Under the pieces are notes generated by a model. It saw only the letters and a list, made by a program, of their open reading frames with translations, had not been told where the DNA came from and made no database searches. The position numbers were made by a program, and so were the translations under genes. From CAXBNB01 sp965267535 (GTDB lineage Bacteria > Bacteroidota > Bacteroidia > Cytophagales > Cyclobacteriaceae), in assembly GCA_965267535.1 (NCBI GenBank), contig OZ254082.1, forward strand, positions 682,001 to 746,000: a stretch of 64,000 nucleotides of DNA. The letters run 5' to 3'. Below, one piece after another: positions 56,487 through 64,000 of this stretch. Position 1 is the first letter of the stretch; each line of letters begins with the position of its first letter.

Positions 56487-58580
56487 ATGGCAGATAAACC
56501 TAGAAAAAAGAAAAATTTAATGGGTGAGCCGGGTAAGCCAAATTACCAAATGTGGATAATTCTGGGTTTAATGGCTTTTATTTTTGGAATATCCTACCTG
56601 AGCAACAATAGCTCAGCAGTTGAAACTTCATTCAAACGCTTTGAACAAATGGTACTGAGCGGCGATGTAAAGGAAGTGGTGCTGATTAGAAACCAGAATA
56701 AAGTAGAAGTAACACTGAAGCAGGAAGCGCTGCAAAATAGCAAGTACAAGCTTCAACTCGAACAGCAAAATAGATTTGGGATCAATACGGGCCCTCACTA
56801 TTTTTTCAAACTGGAAAGCCTCGACATTTTTGCCAGAAAAAGAGAGGAGCTGGACGCCAAACTAAAGGAGAGCAATCATTATGATTTTAAAGTAGATGAT
56901 CGTTCTGACTATACGCAGATATTCCTCAATTCAGGATTTTTAATCTTTATCATTCTTGGATTTTGGTTGCTTATGCGCCGAATGACCGGTGGTGGCGGAC
57001 CCGGTGGTCAGATATTCAACATAGGCAAGTCAAAAGCAGCTTTGTTTGATGCAGAGAACAAGGTAAAAATTACATTCGACAATGTAGCAGGCCTGGAGGA
57101 AGCGAAAGAAGAGGTAAAGGAAATTGTAGACTTTCTTAAGAATCCCTCAAAATTCACAAAGTTGGGAGGTAAAATCCCTAAAGGTGCGTTGCTGGTAGGC
57201 CCTCCCGGAACCGGTAAAACCTTGCTGGCAAAAGCAGTAGCCGGTGAAGCAGGAGTGCCATTTTTCACCCTATCAGGATCAGACTTTGTGGAAATGTTTG
57301 TGGGGGTAGGTGCTGCTCGTGTTAGAGACTTATTTAAGCAGGCCAATGAAAAAGCACCGTGTATTGTTTTTATCGATGAGATAGATGCTATAGGTAGATC
57401 TAGAGGACGTGGGCAAATGCCGGGTTCTAATGACGAAAGGGAAAACACACTGAACTCACTACTGGTAGAGATGGACGGTTTTTCAACCGATTCAGGGGTA
57501 ATTATATTGGCAGCTACCAACAGACCCGATGTGCTTGACAATGCACTTTTGCGTCCGGGGCGATTCGACAGACAGATTAGTATAGATAAACCGGATATAG
57601 TAGGAAGAGATGCAATATTTAAAGTGCACCTGAAGCCACTGAAGCTGGATAAAACAATAGACTCCAAAAAGCTGGCAGCTCAAACTCCCGGATTTGCAGG
57701 AGCCGAAATAGCAAACGTGTGTAACGAAGCTGCATTGATAGCTGCACGAAAAGACAGAGATGCTGTAGTAATGCAGGATTTTCACGATGCAATAGATCGG
57801 GTAATAGGAGGTTTAGAGAAGAAAAATAAAATAATTTCTCCTGAGGAAAAGAAAATAGTGGCCTACCATGAGGCAGGACATGCTGTAGCAGGGTGGTTCT
57901 TGGAGCATGCAGATCCGTTGGTAAAAGTAAGTATAGTACCAAGGGGAGCAGCAGCGCTGGGATATGCTCAGTATTTGCCTAAGGAGCAGTTTTTGTATCA
58001 GACTGAGCAGCTCATAGACGAAATGTGTATGGCGCTGGGCGGTAGAGCTGCTGAGGAAATTGTGTTTGGGAAAATTTCAACCGGAGCATTGAGCGATCTG
58101 GAGCGCATTACTAAAATGGCCTACAGCATAGTGACCGTGTACGGTATGAATCAGGAGATAGGAAATATTTCGTATTATGATTCAAAACAATCGGAGTACA
58201 ATTTCAACAAGCCGTATTCAGAAGCTACAGCAGAGAAAATAGACAAGGAAGCTAAGAAAATTATAGATCAGGCGTATGAGCGTACTAAGGAGTTGCTCAC
58301 AAGCAAGCGTCAGGAATTGGAAGTGTTGGCTAAAGAATTGCTGGAAAAAGAAATATTGTTTCAGTCTGATTTGGAAGGCTTGATAGGAAAGCGACCGTTT
58401 GCGAAAGAAACAAACTATGAAGCATTTACCAACGGTAAAAATGTGGAAGAGACAGCTAAAGCCGATATTGAGACGATAAAGTCTGAGGTAAAAAATGAGG
58501 TAGAAATAGAAGAGGGGTCTACTGCCGATACAACAGACGAAAAAGTAGAAGAAACCCCTTCTTCGGATACTAAAAAATAA
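56487..58580 (+). CDS. ftsH: ATP-dependent zinc metalloprotease FtsH
   Basis: 697 residues. Membrane helices at about 22-39 and 148-163 frame a periplasmic domain. The AAA domain has GPPGTGKT (238-245), VFIDEIDAIG near 295 and the second-region-of-homology ATNRPDVLDNALLRPGRFDR near 343. The protease has HEAGH at 461-465. It degrades membrane and unstable cytoplasmic proteins, notably damaged or surplus subunits. The C-terminus (about 655-697) is an acidic tail rich in Glu, Thr and Ser. Confidence 0.97.
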   Translation: MADKPRKKKNLMGEPGKPNYQMWIILGLMAFIFGISYLSNNSSAVETSFKRFEQMVLSGDVKEVVLIRNQNKVEVTLKQEALQNSKYKLQLEQQNRFGINTGPHYFFKLESLDIFARKREELDAKLKESNHYDFKVDDRSDYTQIFLNSGFLIFIILGFWLLMRRMTGGGGPGGQIFNIGKSKAALFDAENKVKITFDNVAGLEEAKEEVKEIVDFLKNPSKFTKLGGKIPKGALLVGPPGTGKTLLAKAVAGEAGVPFFTLSGSDFVEMFVGVGAARVRDLFKQANEKAPCIVFIDEIDAIGRSRGRGQMPGSNDERENTLNSLLVEMDGFSTDSGVIILAATNRPDVLDNALLRPGRFDRQISIDKPDIVGRDAIFKVHLKPLKLDKTIDSKKLAAQTPGFAGAEIANVCNEAALIAARKDRDAVVMQDFHDAIDRVIGGLEKKNKIISPEEKKIVAYHEAGHAVAGWFLEHADPLVKVSIVPRGAAALGYAQYLPKEQFLYQTEQLIDEMCMALGGRAAEEIVFGKISTGALSDLERITKMAYSIVTVYGMNQEIGNISYYDSKQSEYNFNKPYSEATAEKIDKEAKKIIDQAYERTKELLTSKRQELEVLAKELLEKEILFQSDLEGLIGKRPFAKETNYEAFTNGKNVEETAKADIETIKSEVKNEVEIEEGSTADTTDEKVEETPSSDTKK

Positions 58581-58603
58581 ATAGTCACTAAAGGGATTAT
58601 ACA

Positions 58604-59377
58604 GTGCTCCTCAATAAGGATTTTTCCGAACTAGAGCAGGGTAAAAAAGTATATTTTGCCAGTGATTTTCACCTAGGAGCCCCCAATACAGCTGCTAGTC
58701 GTATACGAGAAAAAAAAATAGTCGACTGGTTGGAGCAGATACGTTCCGATGCAGCGGCTATTTTTTTAGTAGGCGATATCTTCGATTTCTGGTTTGAATA
58801 CAAATACTCTATTCCCAAGGGATTCGTACGTTTTTTTGGTAAAATAGCCGAACTATCTGATGCAGGTGTGCCGATTGTATTTTATACCGGCAATCACGAT
58901 ATGTGGATGGATAAGTACATTCCGTCAGAACTGGGAGTCACTTTGGAACGCGAACCTAAAGACTACCTGATAGGTACTAAGACCTTTCATGTAGGGCATG
59001 GTGACGGTCTTGGGCCGGGAGATCAAACGTATAAAATCCTGAAAAAAATATTTGCAAACAAAGCTTGTCAGTGGCTTTTTCACTGGCTACATCCCAACAT
59101 AGGGATGGGTATAGCCCGGGCCTGGTCTGGACATAGCCGGGCTCACAACGACGAGGCAGAAGCCGGGTTTCAGCCCGATAAGGAATGGATATTGCTGTAT
59201 TGCAGGGAAATGCAGCAGCGTGCCCATAAAGATTTTTATGTGTTTGGTCATCGCCACTTACCTATAGATTATGACCTGGGAAACGGAAGCCGGTATATTA
59301 ACCTGGGTGAGTGGGTGACACAGTACAGATACGGAGTGTTTGATGGCGTTCATTTCGAATTGAAGCATTTTCAATAG
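58604..59377 (+). CDS. UDP-2,3-diacylglucosamine hydrolase-like phosphoesterase (LpxH family)
   Basis: 257 residues, start GTG, 24 bp after ftsH. Metallophosphoesterase motifs: SDFHLGAPN (DxH), VGDIFDFWFEYKY (GDxxD), TGNHDMWM (GNHD), VGHGDGLG and VFGHRHLP (GHxH). LpxH cleaves UDP-2,3-diacylglucosamine to lipid X in lipid A synthesis. The DFWFEY region is the LpxH/LpxH2 type. A related UDP-2,3-diacylglucosamine-like phosphatase cannot be fully excluded. Confidence 0.85.
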   Translation: MLLNKDFSELEQGKKVYFASDFHLGAPNTAASRIREKKIVDWLEQIRSDAAAIFLVGDIFDFWFEYKYSIPKGFVRFFGKIAELSDAGVPIVFYTGNHDMWMDKYIPSELGVTLEREPKDYLIGTKTFHVGHGDGLGPGDQTYKILKKIFANKACQWLFHWLHPNIGMGIARAWSGHSRAHNDEAEAGFQPDKEWILLYCREMQQRAHKDFYVFGHRHLPIDYDLGNGSRYINLGEWVTQYRYGVFDGVHFELKHFQ

Positions 59378-59395
59378 TCATTTAAAGCCAATGTT

Positions 59396-60211
59396 ATGAG
59401 ATACAGGGTTTTGATGCTGTCGGCTTTTCTCTTGTTGATAGGGCATGATTTGGTGTTTGCTCAACAGCGCTGGAAAAAAATCAAAACCATACCCCTTCGG
59501 ACTTCCGCAATAGATGAAAGTGCAGCTGGTAAAGTTCTTGTGGGTAACTGGGGCGGGGAAGTGCTGGAACTGGATACGTTAGGAGCAAAGGGCAAGCTTT
59601 ACTCACCAGCCAAAAAAGCCATAGTAGACAAAGTTTCCCGATGGTCACCTTATAAAGTTGTGGCTTTTTATGAGGCGTTTCAGGAGGTAGTCATTCTTGA
59701 TCGGTTTCTTACAGAAACGGCTCGTTACCCATTAGATCAATATAACATCGGATTTGCAAGCCAGGTGGCTTTCAACTTTCAGCAACACTTGTGGGTAGTA
59801 GATGAGTCGGATTTTTCTCTGAAACTCCTGGATTTACAACTTCAGAAAGTCCTTATCGAGCAGCCGTTTTTTCCTTATCTGGATGTAGACAAACATAACA
59901 TCACTTTTTTGAAAGAATACCAAGGTACTATTTTCGTGGTAGATGCCGATACCGGTGTTTTGGTCTTTGACAATATGGGGAATCATCAAAAAACGATTGA
60001 GAGCAGTGGTGTGAAAGACTTGTTTTTCTCAGGAGACAAAATGTACATGCTAAAGGGTGAGCAATTGGCAATTCGTTCACTGTATCACCAGGCTACCGAT
60101 ACAGTGTCGCTACCAAAGCACGATTATCACCGGATTGCATTGTCCGGAGGGTACTTCTTTTTTGCATCGGATAGGCAATTAGACATATATAGGTATCTTC
60201 GCGAAGAATAA
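59396..60211 (+). CDS. Exported protein of unknown function, beta-propeller-like
   Basis: 271 residues with a signal peptide ending VFAQQ. The mature protein is rich in short beta strands, with repeated patterns such as VVDESDFSLKLLDLQLQKV, IFVVDADTGVLVFDNMG and YFFFASDRQLDIYRYLRE, which suggest a WD40/YVTN-type propeller. I recognise no specific family. It begins 19 bp after the LpxH-like gene and ends 10 bp before a small lipoprotein gene, so these may be one operon. Confidence 0.6.
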   Translation: MRYRVLMLSAFLLLIGHDLVFAQQRWKKIKTIPLRTSAIDESAAGKVLVGNWGGEVLELDTLGAKGKLYSPAKKAIVDKVSRWSPYKVVAFYEAFQEVVILDRFLTETARYPLDQYNIGFASQVAFNFQQHLWVVDESDFSLKLLDLQLQKVLIEQPFFPYLDVDKHNITFLKEYQGTIFVVDADTGVLVFDNMGNHQKTIESSGVKDLFFSGDKMYMLKGEQLAIRSLYHQATDTVSLPKHDYHRIALSGGYFFFASDRQLDIYRYLREE

Positions 60212-60220
60212 ACAGGAGTT

Positions 60221-60676
60221 ATGCAAAGAATCAGAAAATGCTTTGTGGGATTGGCGTTGTTGCTGTTTGTGGTTTCGTGCAACGATATACCCGATTGCAG
60301 AAACGAAAAAGATGCGAACACCATCAATGTCAAATTTATGGATAAAGAAACGGCAACAGCTGTGGTAGTGCCTTTCGATTCGATAAAAGCTGAGCAAACA
60401 GACTCTTTGTTTTACCTGCAAGCGGAAGAAAACAATTATAATCTACACCTCAACCCAGCAGCGGAAGAAGCTACTTTTTTGTTTTATTCTGACAATGCGC
60501 CTGCAGACAAACTTACTGTAGTATACGATAGAAGCGTGCGCCTAATATCGGAAGAATGTGGTCCTTCTGTAGCGTATGGAGCACTTAGGGTAGTGGCACA
60601 CTCGTTTGATTCGGTAGCTGTAAAAAATGATTTTTTAGACAATGCGATCACTGAAAATATTGAAATATATAAGTAG
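60221..60676 (+). CDS. Small lipoprotein, DUF6452-like
   Basis: 151 residues. Lipobox LFVVSC places the lipidated Cys near residue 20, followed by NDIPDCRNEKDANTINVKFMDKETATAVVV, typical of the small Bacteroidota lipoproteins next to DUF6048 genes. Later EECGPSVAYGALRV has a further conserved-looking Cys. Function unknown. The last 35 bp overlap the start of the next gene in another frame. Confidence 0.6.
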   Translation: MQRIRKCFVGLALLLFVVSCNDIPDCRNEKDANTINVKFMDKETATAVVVPFDSIKAEQTDSLFYLQAEENNYNLHLNPAAEEATFLFYSDNAPADKLTVVYDRSVRLISEECGPSVAYGALRVVAHSFDSVAVKNDFLDNAITENIEIYK

Positions 60677-61475
60677 TGTATTGCTTATGCTAGGTTGGCT
60701 GGGAGCAGTATATGCACAGGATAAGCCCTCCACTGACAGTACGCGTGTGGCCACACTGAGCGACAAAGAAAAGAAAAAAGCTGAAAGAAAGAAGTACCGT
60801 GTGCCTCTGGATATGAAGCCTTCAGCCGTCAAAGTAGGCACAGACATTATCGGATTGGCACGAACGGGTACATCTACCGGTTTCACTCACCTGGAAGGGC
60901 AGTTTGATATAGACTTTCACCGTTATTTTGCCGTGTTGGATGTCGGGCACGAGCGCAATGCAATTGTTGGGGAAGAGTATAATTATACCAATAGGGGGAA
61001 TTATGTTAGAGGTGGGGTGCAAATCAATATGATGCCTTATAATGTGGATAAAAGCTTCTTCTTTTTGGGTTTTCGGTATGCTCATGCTTCGTTTTCAGAT
61101 GAAGTAGCGTTTACAAAGTCATTTGACCGGTGGGGCGAAAAACAACTAACCTTCAGTAACAACCAGCTGACAGCCCGATGGTATGAACTCAATATGGGCA
61201 TGAAGGTGAGGGTAGTGAAAAACTTGTTTTTTGGCTACACCATACGATACAAAATGGGGAGAAAACTGCGGGGAGTAGAGACTTTGCAGCCCAGAAACAT
61301 ACCCGGATACGGAAGAGCAGATAAGTCATCAAATTCTGGTTTTAATTATTATATACTCTACAACATTCCGTTTAGGGATAAACCCGTGCCGGTCAAAAAC
61401 AAAAGACCGCCTAAAAAACGCTCGCAACCCAGTCAGTCTGTGCAGCCCTCTCAGTTTTTGCAGAGGTCTTTTTAA
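60642..61475 (+). CDS. DUF6048-like outer-membrane protein
   Basis: 277 residues. Signal peptide ends AVYAQ (a TTG at 60660 could start a shorter form). A basic stretch KEKKKAERKKYRVPLD is followed by VKVGTDIIGLARTGTS and alternating strands (FDIDFHRYFAVLDVGHERN, RNNYV...GGVQINMMPYNVDKSFFFLGFRYAHASFSDE) suggesting a barrel, and a Pro/Gln/Ser-rich tail. DUF6048 is recalled from gene order and sequence style. Function unknown, probably in the outer membrane. Confidence 0.6.
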   Translation: MRSLKILKYISSVLLMLGWLGAVYAQDKPSTDSTRVATLSDKEKKKAERKKYRVPLDMKPSAVKVGTDIIGLARTGTSTGFTHLEGQFDIDFHRYFAVLDVGHERNAIVGEEYNYTNRGNYVRGGVQINMMPYNVDKSFFFLGFRYAHASFSDEVAFTKSFDRWGEKQLTFSNNQLTARWYELNMGMKVRVVKNLFFGYTIRYKMGRKLRGVETLQPRNIPGYGRADKSSNSGFNYYILYNIPFRDKPVPVKNKRPPKKRSQPSQSVQPSQFLQRSF

Positions 61476-61634
61476 GCTGCCGGTACAGGTGGCTGATTTT
61501 TATGGGTATAAAAAGTTTTATTATTTGTAATTATTCGTTTTCTCGCTTTAAATTTAAAGTTGTCCTCCGCCGGGCTCAGCTAAATTATCAATGCTGCTTG
61601 TATAGCCAGGACTGCTGGTAGCAGTCAATTCAGT

Positions 61635-62642
61635 ATGGTACTTAAAGAGATAAAGAGTTTTGTAAGTGCAGTATTATTGCTGTTTATTAGTTTGATAGCC
61701 GGGCTTTTAGGGTTTGTTTACCTCGAAGATTATACCCTCAAAGATGCCTTTTATATGACAGTGATTACTTTTTCTACCGTAGGGTATGGAGAAGTACACC
61801 CCTTATCCGAAAATGGGCGTTTGTTTGCCAGCTTCTACATCATTTTCAACCTTGGCATATTTGCCTATGTGGTATCGGTGGTCACAACGTATATTTTCGA
61901 AGGAAAACTGAATTCTGTATTCAAAAAGATGATTTCAAGCAAAGAAGTACGCAAAATGAAAGATCATATAATAGTATGCGGTTATGGAAGGAACGGTAGA
62001 AAAGCTTGTGAAGAGCTGTATAAAACACAAAAGCCGTTTATTCTCATAGAGATGAATGAGCAGTTGCTGGTCAATCAACCTGAAGTGAAAAACTATCAGG
62101 TGGTAATAGGAGACGCTACCCGTGACGAAATACTGATTGATGCTGGAATCCATAAAGCCAGTTCGCTAATAACCACCCTGCCCAATGATGCCGAAAATGT
62201 ATTTATTACACTCACCGCCAAGGAACTTGCACCGGATTTGAATGTGATAGCCCGGGCTTCCAAAGAACAATCTGAGCGCAAGTTGCTAAGAGCCGGAGCA
62301 AACAAAGTGGTAATGCCCGATGCAGTAGGAGGTACTCACATGGCACAGTTGATCACCAAGCCCTATGTGATCGAATTTTTAGGGTTGCTTACCGGTGAAA
62401 CCCACCATCACCTCATATTGGAAGAAGTGATTTACGATTCCCTCAAAAAAGAATATAGAGATAAGTCTGTAAAAGACCTGGATATACGTAAGCGCACGGG
62501 AGTGACGGTGGTAGGATTTAAAGATCCACGCAATGGTTTTATGTTTAATCCCGCGCCGGAGACGAAAATTATTGAGGGAGATGTCTTGATCATATCAGGA
62601 ACTGAAGATAATATCCAAAAATTCAAATCACTTTACACTTAA
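61635..62642 (+). CDS. Two-helix potassium channel with RCK domain
   Basis: 335 residues. Two membrane helices flank a pore loop: selectivity filter FSTVGYGE near residue 46-53. The cytoplasmic RCK/TrkA-N domain has IIVCGYGRNGRKACEEL (Rossmann, GxGxxG variant) near 113 and a TrkA-C domain after about 255. The plan is that of MthK/Kch-type K+ channels gated by ligands such as Ca2+ or nucleotide. Selectivity for K+ is inferred from the filter. Confidence 0.9.
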   Translation: MVLKEIKSFVSAVLLLFISLIAGLLGFVYLEDYTLKDAFYMTVITFSTVGYGEVHPLSENGRLFASFYIIFNLGIFAYVVSVVTTYIFEGKLNSVFKKMISSKEVRKMKDHIIVCGYGRNGRKACEELYKTQKPFILIEMNEQLLVNQPEVKNYQVVIGDATRDEILIDAGIHKASSLITTLPNDAENVFITLTAKELAPDLNVIARASKEQSERKLLRAGANKVVMPDAVGGTHMAQLITKPYVIEFLGLLTGETHHHLILEEVIYDSLKKEYRDKSVKDLDIRKRTGVTVVGFKDPRNGFMFNPAPETKIIEGDVLIISGTEDNIQKFKSLYT

Positions 62643-62670
62643 ATTCATTATAATGCGTGATTAACTCCAA

Positions 62671-63564
62671 ATGATAATCGCGGTAATGACTAAAAGGTGT
62701 GCAGTATTTTTTCTGAGTATACTTCTGGCAGTGTGGACAATCGATGTGGCAAAAGCCCAGGAAAATACACCCTGTGAAGTATGCATTGGTGGCAAGCATA
62801 CCGCACCTCGCCCTTACAAGTTAAATTTTAGGCATGAAATCCCGTTTATAGTAGCTGGTACTATTTCATTGTCAGCAGGTTTTGTTGCTCAGCATTTTAA
62901 CAATAAGAAGTTTCTCAACCAAACAGAACTCAATGCGCTGGATGATAATGGGCTGTTGGGTATAGACAAGCCGGCAGTGGGCTTTAGCTCAGGAAAAGCC
63001 GCTTCCTACAGTGATTTTTTTCGCACATCTATGACCTTGTTGCCGATTTACTTTTTATCCAACCACCATACCAAAGAAGATATCTGGCCACTGGCAGCCA
63101 TGTCGCTGGAGGTATTTTCCATTACATTCGGCCTTACCACTTTAGCAAAAAATGTAGCCAAGCGCCCCAGGCCGTTTACCTACAATCCCGAGGTGCCATT
63201 GGAGCGAAAGCTCGAATTAGATGCCAGGAGGTCTTTTTTTTCTGGTCATACGTCACACACAGCTGCATTTACTTTTTTTATGGCTAAGGTGGTTACCGAC
63301 TATCACCCCAACATGAAGAAAGGCTGGAAAGCTGTGATGTGGTCTGGAGCTGTGCTCATACCGGCTACCACTGCTTACCTAAGAGTAAAGGCGGGCAGGC
63401 ACTTCCCTACTGACGTGATGGCTGGTTTTGCTGCCGGTGCTTTAGTAGGTTTTTTAGTGCCACACTTGCACAAAAAGAACAGTAATCAAACTAAGAAGCT
63501 AAGTTGGCAGCCAGCTTTTATGCAGGGTAGTTTGGGGTTGTCTATGGTTTATAAACTTCCCTAG
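62671..63564 (+). CDS. PAP2-family membrane-associated phosphatase
   Basis: 297 residues; the signal peptide or first helix is MTKRCAVFFLSILLAVWTI if the second ATG (62686) is used. The three catalytic motifs are present: KNVAKRPRP (C1, Kx6RP), FFSGHTSH (C2, SGH) and LRVKAGRHFPTD (C3, Rx5Hx3D). It would hydrolyse lipid phosphates such as undecaprenyl diphosphate or phosphatidate, or remove phosphate from lipid A. Substrate not decidable from sequence. Confidence 0.88.
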   Translation: MIIAVMTKRCAVFFLSILLAVWTIDVAKAQENTPCEVCIGGKHTAPRPYKLNFRHEIPFIVAGTISLSAGFVAQHFNNKKFLNQTELNALDDNGLLGIDKPAVGFSSGKAASYSDFFRTSMTLLPIYFLSNHHTKEDIWPLAAMSLEVFSITFGLTTLAKNVAKRPRPFTYNPEVPLERKLELDARRSFFSGHTSHTAAFTFFMAKVVTDYHPNMKKGWKAVMWSGAVLIPATTAYLRVKAGRHFPTDVMAGFAAGALVGFLVPHLHKKNSNQTKKLSWQPAFMQGSLGLSMVYKLP

Positions 63565-63566
63565 CT

Positions 63567-63977
63567 TTACTTAAAGATATAATACTTGCTGAGGGTGTAA
63601 TTGTAAAATAAGGCTACAATCAATGCCGTGATCACCTTCGAGATCAGGTACGGGTACTCCATTAGGTCGGTGAGTAAGTATACGCCCAGGGTGTTAAGAG
63701 AGAGGCTTCCGGCTGCCACGAGTATGTATTTGGCTGCCTGAGTAGTTTTTTTAGCTTCTTTCGACACAAAAGCCCAGTTTCGACCCAGGGTAAAAGCAAC
63801 AATAGCACCTACCAGTGCTCCCAGTGCCGTGGAGGTGACATACCATACTCCCAGTGTTTCTTTAAAAAAAATGAGCGTAGTGAAATCAGCACCAGTGGCA
63901 GCTACTGCAGCTATGTTGTATCGAATAAACGACGTGCGGCCTGTTGGCTTTAAGCTTTGTTTTTTTACAGTATCCAT
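63567..63977 (-). CDS. GtrA-family membrane protein
   Basis: 136 residues with four membrane helices. FIRYNIAAVAATGADFTTLIFFKE, GALVGAIVAFTLGRNWAF (the GtrA mid-helix) and LFYNYTLSKYYIF at the end match the GtrA/DPMS1 flippase-like family. GtrA proteins help move undecaprenyl-linked sugars across the inner membrane in cell-surface polysaccharide modification. Convergent with the PAP2 gene. The N-terminus and start region reach almost to the right edge of the window. Confidence 0.88.
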   Translation of the reverse strand: MDTVKKQSLKPTGRTSFIRYNIAAVAATGADFTTLIFFKETLGVWYVTSTALGALVGAIVAFTLGRNWAFVSKEAKKTTQAAKYILVAAGSLSLNTLGVYLLTDLMEYPYLISKVITALIVALFYNYTLSKYYIFK

Positions 63978-64000
63978 TTTTAGAAAAGGGCGATATACAC

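Overview
The window (about 43% GC by eye) comes from a Bacteroidota chromosome, most likely a Cytophagales-type gliding bacterium. Reasons: a complete gldK-gldL-gldM-gldN type IX secretion/gliding cluster with a PorP/SprF protein and an SprE/PorW-like TPR lipoprotein; Bacteroidota-style promoters (TTG, 21 nt, TATCTTTG) in front of the rRNA operon; families largely confined to the phylum (DUF4271, DUF6048/DUF6452-like); and gene pairs common there (birA/rsfS/ftsH, nadD/gmk/ECF sigma). No plasmid, prophage or intact transposase is visible. It reads as core chromosome.

Layout. 0-4.2 kb: biotin genes bioD (cut by the left edge) and bioF, an LpxR-like lipid A deacylase, a small outer-membrane barrel, and pfkA. 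4.5-12 kb: surface-sugar genes (a GT4 glycosyltransferase and a WbpB/WbpD/WbpE-like cassette for a diacetamido uronic acid), a PolX-like protein whose polymerase site is degenerate, a heptosyltransferase-like GT9, and SixA. 12-19.8 kb: DUF4271, hemD, porP/sprF, gldKLMN, closed by a strong terminator. 19.8-27.3 kb, minus strand: uvrC, PBP1A, the SprE/PorW-like lipoprotein, and a CarboxypepD_reg-like exported protein. 27.8-36.3 kb: ArsR regulator, YjjG nucleotidase, a two-component system, a HisA paralogue lacking its catalytic base, a GH3-family adenylating enzyme, lptB and recJ.

36.3-42.7 kb: one rRNA operon (16S, tRNA-Ile, tRNA-Ala, 23S, 5S) behind three tandem promoters of identical geometry, with boxA-like motifs and a terminator. 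42.7-43.6 kb is a gene-poor stretch holding a hairpin-rich segment, a 45-residue membrane-peptide ORF, a two-way terminator and a 95-nt tRNA-like gene on the minus strand with a non-standard anticodon arm. This is the least explained part of the window.

43.6-64 kb: Lrp regulator, biotin carboxyl carrier, pyrH, frr, nadD, gmk, anti-sigma/ECF sigma, four glycosyltransferases converging on an MsbA-like exporter, a 136-bp MITE-like element, ahcY, birA, rsfS, ftsH, LpxH-like hydrolase, three small envelope proteins of unknown function, a K+ channel, a PAP2 phosphatase and a GtrA protein.

Two themes run through the window. The first is envelope construction: LPS modification (LpxR, LpxH, LptB, MsbA-like, glycosyltransferases), peptidoglycan (PBP1A) and type IX secretion. 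The second is biotin: bioF and bioD make the cofactor, birA attaches it, and the carrier at 44.1 kb receives it. All functions are read from motifs and family memory; no database search was run.
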